Assembly: GCA_028284955.1 (NCBI GenBank)
Contig: JANQQS010000093.1
Coordinates: 58,643 to 122,642, forward strand
Direction: 5' to 3'
Length of the DNA stretch: 64,000 nucleotides
DNA from: Myxococcota bacterium
Lineage (GTDB): Bacteria > Myxococcota_A > Polyangia > Polyangiales > Houyiibacteriaceae
Shown here: positions 55,286 to 63,674 of the stretch, one piece after another
Numbering within the stretch: the first letter of the stretch is position 1
Layout of the letters: the number at the start of each line of letters is the position of its first letter
Translations under genes and position numbers: made by a program
Notes under the pieces: model-generated
Database searches by the model: none
The model's input: only the letters and a program-made list of their open reading frames with translations
Told to the model about the DNA's origin: nothing

Positions 55286-55645
55286 ATGACTCACGACGAA
55301 AAGGCTCCTGGGACACACGTCGCACAATCCTCGAGTGCACAGACCGGTGCGTCGTCTCGGTCTTTGGAAACTCGCTCCTTGGAAGCGCGGGTGCCATCGT
55401 CGGCGCCCGCAGGACCGAGTTCGGGTCGAGGAAAAACAGGCAATAAGCCAAATAATGTTCGAAGGCTACGGATCGAACGGATGATGTCCAAAGCGGAGTT
55501 GGCTCGGCGCGCGAACCTTTCGGTGTTGACCATAGATCGAGTCGAGAAGGGTTTTGGATGCCGGATGGACACAAAAAGAAAGATTTTGGAGGCGCTAGGG
55601 CTCAAGCTCGCCGACCGCGTACGGGTGTTCGGCAACGAGGAATAG
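55286..55645 (+). CDS. XRE-type helix-turn-helix protein
   Basis: The product is 119 residues. Residues 1-52 are Ser/Ala/Gly-rich and disordered. Residues 57-106 form a Cro/C1-type HTH (LRIERMMSKAELARRANLSV, LTIDRVEKGFGCRMDTKRKI). It ends 10 bp before pilM on the same strand, so it may be the first gene of the pil transcript and a regulator of it. The palindrome at 55143 is a candidate operator. There is no ligand-binding domain. Confidence 0.75.
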   Translation: MTHDEKAPGTHVAQSSSAQTGASSRSLETRSLEARVPSSAPAGPSSGRGKTGNKPNNVRRLRIERMMSKAELARRANLSVLTIDRVEKGFGCRMDTKRKILEALGLKLADRVRVFGNEE

Positions 55646-55655
55646 ACGCGTCCTA

Positions 55656-56714
55656 ATGGCTTCCGAAGGCAAAAACCTCACGGGCGTCGACATCGGTTCC
55701 AGTGCCATCAAGGTCTGTGAGGTGCGGACTTCCCGGCGCGGGGGACGCGAGCTCGTTCGGTTTGGGTATCACCCGCTGCCTGCCGAGACGATCGTGGACG
55801 GTCACGTGATCAACTCTGGGGCGGTGGTGGAGGGGCTAGAAAAGCTTTTTCATCGTTCGAAGCGTCGTTCAGTCGCGCTTCGCGCCAGCGGCCACGGGGT
55901 AATCATCAAGAAAATTTCTATGCCGCTTATGACCGCGGCTGAGCTGCAGGAGCAAATCAGCTGGGAGGCTGAACAACACATCCCGTTCGACCTCGCAGAG
56001 GTCCATATCGATTATCAAGTGCTTCGCGAAAGAAGCGACCACGGTCAGATGGATGTGCTTTTGGTCGCAGCGAAGAAAGAAGAAATCGGCGATCTCACCA
56101 ATCTCGCGGTGGAAGCCCGGCTCAAGCCGCTGGTGGTGGATCTGGACGCGTTTACGGTCCAAAACGTCTACGAGGCGGGCTACGGAGCGCCGGCGCCGGA
56201 AGAAACCATCGTATTGCTTCACGTTGGCGCTTCGATCACGACGGTGAATATCCTCGCCGACGGCACTACTGCGTTCACGCGGGATATTGCGAGCGGCGGA
56301 AACGCGATCACCGAGGAGATTCAAAGGCAGCTCGGTATCAGTCGTGACGAAGCCGAAGCATATAAATGCGGCGGAGACGGTCGCGGCATTGTCCCCAAGG
56401 AAGTTCCCGAGCTCATCAATCAAGTCGTCGACCAGATGGCGGGCGAGATTCAGCGTTCGCTTGATTTCTATCTCGCGACGAGCGGCGATCGTGAAATCGG
56501 CAGAATTTATTGCTCGGGTGGGACCGCAAACGTGCGCGCGCTGCTCGATGCGATTCAAGAGCGCGTTCGGGTTCCCGTCGCGGTGTTGGACCCATTGCTT
56601 GCCGCACAGCCCGATACCAAGCAGGTAGATCCCGTTGCGCTCCAGGGGAGGACCGCACAAGCCGCGGTGGCCATGGGACTGGCGCTGCGGAAGGAGCGGG
56701 AGCGCGGGCGATGA
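55656..56714 (+). CDS. pilM: Type IV pilus inner-membrane platform protein PilM
   Basis: PilM is an actin-like cytoplasmic ATPase that binds the N-terminus of PilN. The product is 352 residues. Family motifs are LTGVDIGSSAIKVCEV (phosphate 1), LLHVGASITTVNILADG (phosphate 2), and YCSGGTANVRALLDAI (adenosine). The stop overlaps the pilN start (ATGA). It is first of the conserved pilMNOPQ order, ending in pilQ and aroKB. Confidence 0.95.
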   Translation: MASEGKNLTGVDIGSSAIKVCEVRTSRRGGRELVRFGYHPLPAETIVDGHVINSGAVVEGLEKLFHRSKRRSVALRASGHGVIIKKISMPLMTAAELQEQISWEAEQHIPFDLAEVHIDYQVLRERSDHGQMDVLLVAAKKEEIGDLTNLAVEARLKPLVVDLDAFTVQNVYEAGYGAPAPEETIVLLHVGASITTVNILADGTTAFTRDIASGGNAITEEIQRQLGISRDEAEAYKCGGDGRGIVPKEVPELINQVVDQMAGEIQRSLDFYLATSGDREIGRIYCSGGTANVRALLDAIQERVRVPVAVLDPLLAAQPDTKQVDPVALQGRTAQAAVAMGLALRKERERGR

Positions 56715-57361
56715 TTCGCATCAATCTGCTGCCGACGACCCGGAAGCCGACGCGAACCACAACTTCGTCGGGAAGCGGCCAAGCCTGGGCGGTGGCCTAT
56801 CTCGTGACGGTCGTGTTGTGGGGCGTAGCCTTGGGCCTGTTTTATTTCGCGGCGAGCGCAAAGCTCGATGAACAACTGCGTCGCAACCAAGCGCTTCAGA
56901 CACAAATTACGCGGATTCGAAGCAAGAGCGCACGCCTCGAGGAGGTTAAAGCGAAGCTTGAGCAAAGCAAGACGCTCGAAGAGTTGGTCGCGGAACTCAA
57001 TCGCGCGCGTACGGGTCCAACGCGAGCATTGATGGAGGTTTCGAAGATCCTTGCTGTCTCTGGTGGGCCGACCATTGATCTTGCGCAGCTAGAGAAGCTT
57101 CGCCGAGACAACCCCCTCGCGGGGTTCAATCGCAGCTGGGACGTGCGCCGGCTGTGGCTCACTTCGTTCGAAGAAGACCAACGGGAATGCCGGATTTCGG
57201 GCAAGGGCAAAACGAATGAGGACGTCGCGGAGTTCTTGCGGCGTCTTGCGCTGTCTGAGTTGTTCGACAAGGTCACCCTTGAACGGACCGAAGCCGTGGC
57301 CGATCAAGACACCGGTCTGAAGCTCATCGGGTTCGAACTAACCTGTAAGGTGCTTTACTGA
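56711..57361 (+). CDS. pilN: Type IV pilus protein PilN
   Basis: The product is 216 residues. It starts with the PilM-binding motif MIRINLLP, followed by one transmembrane segment (WAVAYLVTVVLWGVALGLFY), a coiled coil (about 55-100), and the periplasmic ferredoxin-like domain. It forms the PilN/PilO alignment complex. The frame is reached by the 4-nt overlap with pilM, and the stop shares one base with the pilO ATG. A longer upstream frame is a pilM shadow. Confidence 0.95.
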   Translation: MIRINLLPTTRKPTRTTTSSGSGQAWAVAYLVTVVLWGVALGLFYFAASAKLDEQLRRNQALQTQITRIRSKSARLEEVKAKLEQSKTLEELVAELNRARTGPTRALMEVSKILAVSGGPTIDLAQLEKLRRDNPLAGFNRSWDVRRLWLTSFEEDQRECRISGKGKTNEDVAEFLRRLALSELFDKVTLERTEAVADQDTGLKLIGFELTCKVLY

Positions 57362-58026
57362 TGGTGAGCGCGCCTCCGCCCTCTGGATCGAAGTTCGAGT
57401 CCCTACCGTTGGTGGGCAAGCTGCTCTTGCTCGTGTTGATGATCGGAGTCGTCACGGGAATTTACTACGCGGCTTTTCACAAAGGGATGTCCGAGGAGCT
57501 AGACGCGGCCCAGCAGGCGCATGCGAAACTTCAATCGGATCTACAGGAGGCCGAGCGGCGTCAACGCGAGTACCTCGCGGTGGTGGAAGAGTTGGCCGAT
57601 CGCGAAGCGGTGGATCGCCAAAACAAGCGTGTGCTCCCTGAGAAGGCAGAGATCGCAGCGTTCTTGCAGGACTTGAACCGCCTTGCAGAACTCAGCGGTC
57701 TATCCATGCAGCTTGTCGAACCACGGCCTGAGGAGCCTCAGGAGCTTTATACCCGCATTCCCGTTGGATTGTCGCTGAAGGGGCGCTTTCATCAGCTCGC
57801 CAAGTTCTTTTACAACGTGAGCCGTTTGGAGCGGGCCATCAATATGGAGAATATCTCCCTCACCCAGCCCACGACGAACGACTCCGACGAAGTTTTGCTC
57901 ACCGTCGAGGTGCGAGCCACCACGTTTCGACGAGCTGATGCCAAAGCCCCGGCCGGGCCGCCGGCGGGTCAAGCTTCCGCACCCGGTCAGGCCCCGGCCG
58001 CAGCTCCCGGAGGAGCGAAGCGATGA
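57361..58026 (+). CDS. pilO: Type IV pilus protein PilO
   Basis: The product is 221 residues. It has a short cytoplasmic N-terminus, one transmembrane segment (LVGKLLLLVLMIGVVTGIYY), a coiled coil (about 40-85) and the PilO periplasmic domain (IPVGLSLKGRFHQLAKFFYN, with YNVSRLERAINMENI). The C-terminal ~25 residues are Pro/Ala/Gly-rich, beyond the usual domain end. It pairs with PilN. The stop overlaps the pilP start. Confidence 0.95.
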   Translation: MVSAPPPSGSKFESLPLVGKLLLLVLMIGVVTGIYYAAFHKGMSEELDAAQQAHAKLQSDLQEAERRQREYLAVVEELADREAVDRQNKRVLPEKAEIAAFLQDLNRLAELSGLSMQLVEPRPEEPQELYTRIPVGLSLKGRFHQLAKFFYNVSRLERAINMENISLTQPTTNDSDEVLLTVEVRATTFRRADAKAPAGPPAGQASAPGQAPAAAPGGAKR

Positions 58027-58589
58027 GGACGTTCGCTTGCATCCTGATGGGAGTCGTCATGTGCGTGGGCTGCGAGGACGAGACGATTGTCGCGGGGCCT
58101 GGCGCCAACCCGCCGACTGCACCATCGGCCTCTCCGAAACCACCCGCGGCAGCGACTGACGCGAGCGTTTCCAAAGGTGAACCGCCTCAGTTTCGCGACG
58201 AGGATTTCGTTGAAGTGGAAGCTCGCAATCGAGATCCGTTTCGCAGTTTTGCCAGCTTGTTCAAAGTGAGCGCCGTTCAGGCCCCACAACGACGGGTGCT
58301 CCTGCCAACCACCAGCGTCGACGAAATGCGCCTGATCGCCATCGTCAGCGGCGTCGCTCAACCGCGCGCGATGTTGACGGACCCAAACAATGTCGGTCAC
58401 GTGGTGAAGTCCGGCGACTATATTGGGCGACCGGAGGTCATTCAGACCGGAGGTTCCGAAAGCATGCCGGTGACCCTCAACTGGCGGGTCGACCGCATTC
58501 GTCCGGGAGAACTGGTGCTCACGCGGGAAGACCCCACCGCGCCCAATCGACCGCCGCTCAATCGCGTCATCCCACTTCGGGAGAAGTGA
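58023..58589 (+). CDS. pilP: Type IV pilus lipoprotein PilP
   Basis: The product is 188 residues. The signal ends in VVMCVGC, giving a lipidated Cys near residue 17. A Pro/Ala-rich linker follows, then the beta domain that contacts PilQ (DEMRLIAIVSGVAQPRAMLT, HVVKSGDYIG and GELVLTREDP). It links the PilNO complex to the secretin. It overlaps pilO by 4 nt. Downstream, a family A hairpin element separates it from pilQ. Confidence 0.93.
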   Translation: MRTFACILMGVVMCVGCEDETIVAGPGANPPTAPSASPKPPAAATDASVSKGEPPQFRDEDFVEVEARNRDPFRSFASLFKVSAVQAPQRRVLLPTTSVDEMRLIAIVSGVAQPRAMLTDPNNVGHVVKSGDYIGRPEVIQTGGSESMPVTLNWRVDRIRPGELVLTREDPTAPNRPPLNRVIPLREK

Positions 58590-58639
58590 TTCATTTTCGG
58601 ACTCGAGGTGTTGTCTTCGATCCCCGTCTTGTCCCACCG

Positions 58640-58850
58640 CTGAAGCCCAACGAAACCGGGGCCCCATCGCAAAGCGGTGGGGCGGACGCGAATGCGGCCG
58701 GAGTCGGGAGGGGGTCCCGCGCGGGTCGTACCCGCGTGAGGGAGGGTTTGCTTCAAACCCTCCGAACAACACTGCTCCGCCGCCAGGAGGTACGTGACCT
58801 GGTGGTGTGAGCGGTGTGCTGCTGGGGTCCCGCCGCGAACAAAGGCCGGG
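58640..58850 (+). repeat. Family A hairpin element inside the pil operon
   Basis: Between pilP and pilQ lie H3 (58662-58682; CCCCATCGC / GCGGTGGGG), a weak H4 (GGACGCG / TGCGGCC), H5 (58710-58726; CGCGGGT / ACCCGCG) and H6 (58741-58763; GGAGGGTTTG / CAAACCCTCC). After a GCCAGGAGGTACGTGACCTGG block comes the beginning of a further degraded copy (to about 58850). H1 and H2 are missing at this locus. From 58850 to the pilQ ribosome-binding site nothing else is seen. Confidence 0.8.
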
Positions 58851-58914
58851 CGATTTTTTGCGCTTCTGGGCAGACGAATCGATGATTTCATATCTGCGAT
58901 CAGAGGAGTGCTGA

Positions 58915-61149
58915 ATGCGCCAGGGCTGGGACCGCTATTTCTTTATTGTTTTGTTGCTGCCTGCGCTGGTGGTGGCGTTCGATGGGCGCGAACTGGCGTC
59001 GGCACAGCAGTCCTCGGGATCGCGCGCGTCGACCCAAAAAAGCAGCAGGATTTCAGCGGTGCGGGTGACAGGGAGCGGGAAGTCCGCGGTGTTGCGGGTG
59101 AGCGGAGCATTCGATGTGCCGGAGTACTCGCTGCGGGCGCGAGACGGTGGGCGCGTCGTGGTGATGGAGGTCCCGGGGGCGACGTTGCCCAAAGGAGGGC
59201 TCCGCAGTCAAGGCGAAACCTCTCTCATCGAACGGACGGTAGCCAGCACGACGGCGCGAGGCGTGCGGCTGGAGATCGTATTGCGGCGGTCCGTGCCCTA
59301 CCGTGCGACGGCGCGGCCAGGAAACATCGAGGTGCGTTTCTCGCCAGAGCGATCTCGACGAAGCGCGCACACAAACGCAGAGAAAAAAGCCGGGCCCACA
59401 GTGCTTCGGCGCATGTACGTCGAGCGGCGCGACGGGCGAGATCGCTTGATCTTGGAGCTTAGCGGGCCGGTTTCATTTCGAACGCCGCGCGATGAAAGCG
59501 CGGCACCTCGTCTTGAGCTCCGCAATACGACGATCGCGGGATCGATTTCCTCGGAGCTCCAAGGGCCTGATGATTCATTGATTCGCAAGGCGCGGGTGCG
59601 GCAAGAGTCGGATCGCGTGATTGTGGAAGTGGAGCGAGCGGAAAGCGCCGTCGGGACGGCTGTTCGAGCGGGCAGGCGTCTTGTGTGGATGTTCACTCTG
59701 CCCACCGGAGGAACACGACGTCCCCGTGCGCGCACGATCGCCCGCGAGGCTGACTACAGCGAAGAAGCCTCGGAAACTTCCGAAGCCGCGCCGTTTGTGA
59801 GCGGTGTGCCGATGCAGATTCGATCGGGTCGCGGGCGCCGGAGATACTCGGGGCGCCGCATCGATCTCGACTTCAAAGACGCGGACATTCACAACATCCT
59901 GCGATTGGTGTCGGAGGTCGGCGGGGTGAATGTGGTGACCGCGGACGACGTTTCGGGAACGGTGACCATTCGGATGCGGAATGTTCCTTGGGACCAAGCA
60001 CTCGACGTGATTCTTCAAGCAAAGGGTCTCGGGAGCGTTCGTCGAGGAAACTTGATTCGAGTCGCGCCGCTCGAAAAACTGGAGAAGGAGCGCGAAGCCG
60101 CGATCGCGCGACGAAAACAACAAGAGCAGCTCGCGCCGCTTGAAACGCGGCTTGTGCCCGTAAGCTACGCGACCGCCAACGAACTTTCGCCGCGGGTTGG
60201 CGAGCTCCTTTCCGAACGAGGGAGCGTGTCGGTTGATGAGCGCACCAATGTCATGATTGTCCGCGACATCATCGATAACCTCGACAATGTCGAGGAGTTG
60301 GTTCGAACGCTCGACACGCAAACGCCCCAGGTGCTCATTGAAGCGCGTATCGTAGAAGCAACGAGCCAGTACACGCGCGACGTGGGCATTCAGTGGGGCG
60401 GCGACGTCACGCTCAGCAGCACCAATGGAAATCCGACAGGGCTGGTGTTCCCGTCCAATGTTGGAATTACGGGCGGTAACTTCGAGCCGGGGTCGGCGGA
60501 TACCCGAGGGCTGTCACCGTTCCAGCCGACCGTGCAGAATCCCAACTTCGCCGTGAACTTGCCCGCGATTACAGGCACCGGCCAAGGTGGCGCGATCGGT
60601 CTTACGTTGGGCAGCGTTGGCGGCAACGTGAACCTCAACGTTCGGTTGAGTGCGGCCGAGGCAAACGGCGTGGTCCGCATTATCAGCTCGCCTCGAATCT
60701 TGACGCTGGACAACCGCGAAGCGTCGATTGCCCAGGGCACGTTGATTCCATTTTCACAGGTGAGTGCCCAAGGCGTGAATACAGCGTTCCAAGAAGCGAA
60801 GCTCGAGCTTCGCGTGCGACCGCACGTCACAAGCGACGGCTCGGTGTCCATGCACGTCAAAATTACACGCGACGAACCCGACTTTACCCGCACGAGTCCT
60901 CGAGGCGACCCCACGATCTTGAAACGAGAAGCGGAAACCGATCTTCTCGTTACGGACGGCAATACCGCCGTGATCGGTGGCATCTACACCCGCAACACGG
61001 GCCGCAACATCGACCAGGTTCCCTTCTTTGGCGACATTCCCGTGCTCGGAGTCCTGTTTCAGCGGCGGCGGGTGCGCGACGACCGAAATGAGCTCCTGAT
61101 CTTCCTCACGCCGCGCATCGTCAATCGCGCGGAAGCGCTTCCCGAATAA
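58915..61149 (+). CDS. pilQ: Type IV pilus secretin PilQ
   Basis: PilQ forms the outer-membrane pore for the pilus. From the ATG at 58915 (AGAGGAG 6 nt upstream) the product is 744 residues. It has a signal peptide (FFIVLLLPALVVAF), two AMIN-type regions (about 40-145 and 155-265), an STN-like domain (RRIDLDFKDADIHNILRLVS), a NolW domain (VPVSYATANELSPRVGELLS) and the secretin domain. The secretin domain includes VRIISSPRILTLDNREASIA, VTDGNTAVIGGIY and VPFFGDIPVLGVLFQ. It is separated from pilP by 325 bp of hairpin DNA, unlike the tightly overlapping pilM-P. Confidence 0.96.
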   Translation: MRQGWDRYFFIVLLLPALVVAFDGRELASAQQSSGSRASTQKSSRISAVRVTGSGKSAVLRVSGAFDVPEYSLRARDGGRVVVMEVPGATLPKGGLRSQGETSLIERTVASTTARGVRLEIVLRRSVPYRATARPGNIEVRFSPERSRRSAHTNAEKKAGPTVLRRMYVERRDGRDRLILELSGPVSFRTPRDESAAPRLELRNTTIAGSISSELQGPDDSLIRKARVRQESDRVIVEVERAESAVGTAVRAGRRLVWMFTLPTGGTRRPRARTIAREADYSEEASETSEAAPFVSGVPMQIRSGRGRRRYSGRRIDLDFKDADIHNILRLVSEVGGVNVVTADDVSGTVTIRMRNVPWDQALDVILQAKGLGSVRRGNLIRVAPLEKLEKEREAAIARRKQQEQLAPLETRLVPVSYATANELSPRVGELLSERGSVSVDERTNVMIVRDIIDNLDNVEELVRTLDTQTPQVLIEARIVEATSQYTRDVGIQWGGDVTLSSTNGNPTGLVFPSNVGITGGNFEPGSADTRGLSPFQPTVQNPNFAVNLPAITGTGQGGAIGLTLGSVGGNVNLNVRLSAAEANGVVRIISSPRILTLDNREASIAQGTLIPFSQVSAQGVNTAFQEAKLELRVRPHVTSDGSVSMHVKITRDEPDFTRTSPRGDPTILKREAETDLLVTDGNTAVIGGIYTRNTGRNIDQVPFFGDIPVLGVLFQRRRVRDDRNELLIFLTPRIVNRAEALPE

Positions 61150-61248
61150 GCCACGCGGCGGCCTCGACCGGGACTGGCGCGCAGCGAAGGGACTTGTGAT
61201 TTCGGGCGCGGGTTGCGGGGGGTTGGTCGCGCAGCCTAAGTTGCGCTC

Positions 61249-62829
61249 ATGCGTGTGTTTCTTTCGGGACTTATGGGCGTGGGCAAGACCACGGTTGCTG
61301 CGGCGCTCGCGCGGCGACTCGGTGTGGAGCACATCGATCTCGATACGCATATCGAACGAGATTCGAATCGCTCCATTGCCCAGTTATTCGAAGAGGAAGG
61401 AGAAGCGCGATTTCGCCAGCGCGAGCGCGACACTGCCCGGCGTCTCATGACTCGCGAAGGAATCGTTGTGTCCCTGGGCGGCGGAACGGTCACCAACCAT
61501 GAGGTTCGCCGAGCGCTGCTCAACGCGGGAACGCTCATCACGCTGAGCGCGCCGCTTGAGGTCTTGGTGAAGCGCGTGGGTAGCGGGAAGGGACGACCGC
61601 TTCTGAGCACCGACCCTGGGTCGCGCTTGGCCGCGCTACTCGCAGAGCGGGCTCCTGCCTACGCTGAGTGTCACGCGACGGTGAACGCCGCCCAGCCGCT
61701 GGAATCGATTGTTAACGATTTGATACGTGTTGTGAATGATACAGAGTGTCATCGCGTAGTCGTACCGCTCGGGTTGCGTACCTATCCTGTGATGATCGGC
61801 ACAGGCTGCCGGCGCCGGGTTGGCGAACTCGCGAGCGGCGCAGTTCGTGGGCGAAACGCTCTCGTGATCAGCGACCAAAACACCACGAAACCCTGGGGCG
61901 AGGAAGTTTCAGAGCTTCTTCGTGAGCATTCGTTTCATGTGGCGGAGGTCGTGATTGAGCCGGGCGAGCACCATAAGTCGGTGCGCACGGTCGAACAAAT
62001 CTGGGACGCCGCTCTTGATGCGGGACTCGATCGGCAATCCATGCTGGTCGGGGTAGGCGGAGGTGTCGTGGGTGATCTCACCGCGTTCGCGGCCTCCACG
62101 CTTCTGCGGGGGGTGGCTGTGGCGCAGGTACCCACGTCGCTACTGGCCATGGTGGATAGCTCGGTGGGTGGCAAGACCGGCTTCAATCGGGTTCACGGAA
62201 AGAATCTGGTGGGAACCTTTCACCAGCCGCATTTCGTACTGTGTGACCAAGAGACCTTGAGCACGTTGGCGGTCGCCGAGCGCACGTCGGGGCTCGCTGA
62301 AGTGGTGAAGAGCGCCTGGATCGATGGTGAGGATTCTGTTCGAGAGCTCGAACGAGACGCCGCCGCGCTCGCGGCTGGAGACTCAGAAGCGTTAGGGCGA
62401 GCTATTCGGATGTCGGTTTCGCTCAAGGCAAGCGTGGTGGAAGCCGACGAGCTGGAGTCTGGACGGCGCATGGTGCTCAATCTGGGACACACGCTGGGCC
62501 ACGCCCTCGAAGCGGTGGATGGTTATCAAGGGATTCGGCACGGCGAGGCGGTTTCGCTCGGAATGATTGCGGCTGCGCGTGTCGCCGAAGCGATGCACGG
62601 CTTGGGTGAGGGGCAGTCGGAGCGCCTCATGAATTTGCTTGCCGCATTGGGGTTGCCGGTGGATCTGCGAGATCACCTGACTGAGCGCGCCGTGAGCTTT
62701 ATCGGGTCCGACAAAAAGAGACGCGGTGACGACGTGATGTTTATCATGCCGCACGCTCCCGGGGATGTGCGCGTGGAACGCCATCCGACGCACCAGATCG
62801 CCAAATCTATGCTCGCGATTCTCGGCTAG
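61249..62829 (+). CDS. aroKB: Bifunctional shikimate kinase / 3-dehydroquinate synthase
   Basis: Two shikimate-pathway enzymes are fused in one 526-residue chain. Residues 1-165 are shikimate kinase (Walker A GLMGVGKT at 7-14; IDLDTHIERDSNRSIAQLF; LGGGTVTN). Residues 170-526 are DHQ synthase (VGVGGGVVGDLTAFAASTLL, PTSLLAMVDSSVGGKTGFN, EVVKSAWI, NLGHTLGHALEA, HGEAVSLGM). The start is the ATG at 61249. The frame is continuous with no break at the junction. The pilMNOPQ-aroK-aroB order is the same as in many proteobacteria, where aroK and aroB are separate. It lies 99 bp after pilQ. Confidence 0.95.
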   Translation: MRVFLSGLMGVGKTTVAAALARRLGVEHIDLDTHIERDSNRSIAQLFEEEGEARFRQRERDTARRLMTREGIVVSLGGGTVTNHEVRRALLNAGTLITLSAPLEVLVKRVGSGKGRPLLSTDPGSRLAALLAERAPAYAECHATVNAAQPLESIVNDLIRVVNDTECHRVVVPLGLRTYPVMIGTGCRRRVGELASGAVRGRNALVISDQNTTKPWGEEVSELLREHSFHVAEVVIEPGEHHKSVRTVEQIWDAALDAGLDRQSMLVGVGGGVVGDLTAFAASTLLRGVAVAQVPTSLLAMVDSSVGGKTGFNRVHGKNLVGTFHQPHFVLCDQETLSTLAVAERTSGLAEVVKSAWIDGEDSVRELERDAAALAAGDSEALGRAIRMSVSLKASVVEADELESGRRMVLNLGHTLGHALEAVDGYQGIRHGEAVSLGMIAAARVAEAMHGLGEGQSERLMNLLAALGLPVDLRDHLTERAVSFIGSDKKRRGDDVMFIMPHAPGDVRVERHPTHQIAKSMLAILG

Positions 62830-63005
62830 CCACGCGCCTATTCGATTCAAACGCCCCTGGGCGTCACACGTCTTCGGACGACTCGGCGCGAATTTGGAAG
62901 AACGGGTTGCCCACCGGTACTCTGTAGTGGAGACGAACTCGGCCGAACCTGGTCGGGTTGTGTCTCATAGGGGGCCGAGCGGTCCAAGCGACCGGGAGAC
63001 AGTGA

Positions 63006-63671
63006 ATGCGCAGACATTCGATGGTCATGATCGTCCTTAGCGCGTCCGCATGGGCGGGATGCGTGGACGACAACAACAGTATTTTCATCGAAGGAAACGT
63101 GATTCCTCAGCAGCAGGAAGACACCTGCAGCCTGACGAGCGATTCGGATCAGCTGCTGACTAGCGGAGTCTATAATGTGGACATCGGCGGCGCGTATCGG
63201 GTCTTTCCGCTCTACAACAACCAGCTGCGCAATCGGGCCTCCGACACGCGATCTGACCCCAATGGGATCAACGTCCGTTCCGCGGAAGTCGAGCTTCGCG
63301 CCATCGATGGTCAACCGGTCAACTTCGGCGGGCTGCCCAACCCGTTTACCGTACCTACGTCGACGTTTGTTCCCGCGTCTTCGGATGGAACCACGCCCAT
63401 GCGCCGTGTAGGCGAGATCGAGGTGATCCCAACCGCGTATCGGGATTTCTTGGTTTCCTTAGCCCCAGGGACGGTGGTGGTTGGCGTGAGAATTTTTGGC
63501 CAAACCAATGGCGACATTTCCGTTGAGTCGGCCGACTGGCAATGGACCGTCGACTTATGCCGCGGCCGCTGCCTCGTATCGTGCATCGCCGGAGACGACG
63601 AAGAAATGCCCTCGTGCTCGGTAGGGCAAGACTTTGCCTCGCAGCTCAACTGCGACATGCGCGGACTGTAG
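63006..63671 (+). CDS. Putative lipoprotein, unknown function
   Basis: The product is 221 residues. The signal peptide (SMVMIVLSASAWAGC) has a lipobox with Cys near residue 19. The mature part is beta-rich, with a middle region SAEVELRAIDGQPVNFGG and several Cys in the C-terminal third (DLCRGRCLVSC, SCSVGQDFASQLNC). I recall similar uncharacterised lipoproteins from myxobacteria but cannot name a family. It is followed by a family A array. Confidence 0.65.
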   Translation: MRRHSMVMIVLSASAWAGCVDDNNSIFIEGNVIPQQQEDTCSLTSDSDQLLTSGVYNVDIGGAYRVFPLYNNQLRNRASDTRSDPNGINVRSAEVELRAIDGQPVNFGGLPNPFTVPTSTFVPASSDGTTPMRRVGEIEVIPTAYRDFLVSLAPGTVVVGVRIFGQTNGDISVESADWQWTVDLCRGRCLVSCIAGDDEEMPSCSVGQDFASQLNCDMRGL

Positions 63672-63674
63672 TTA

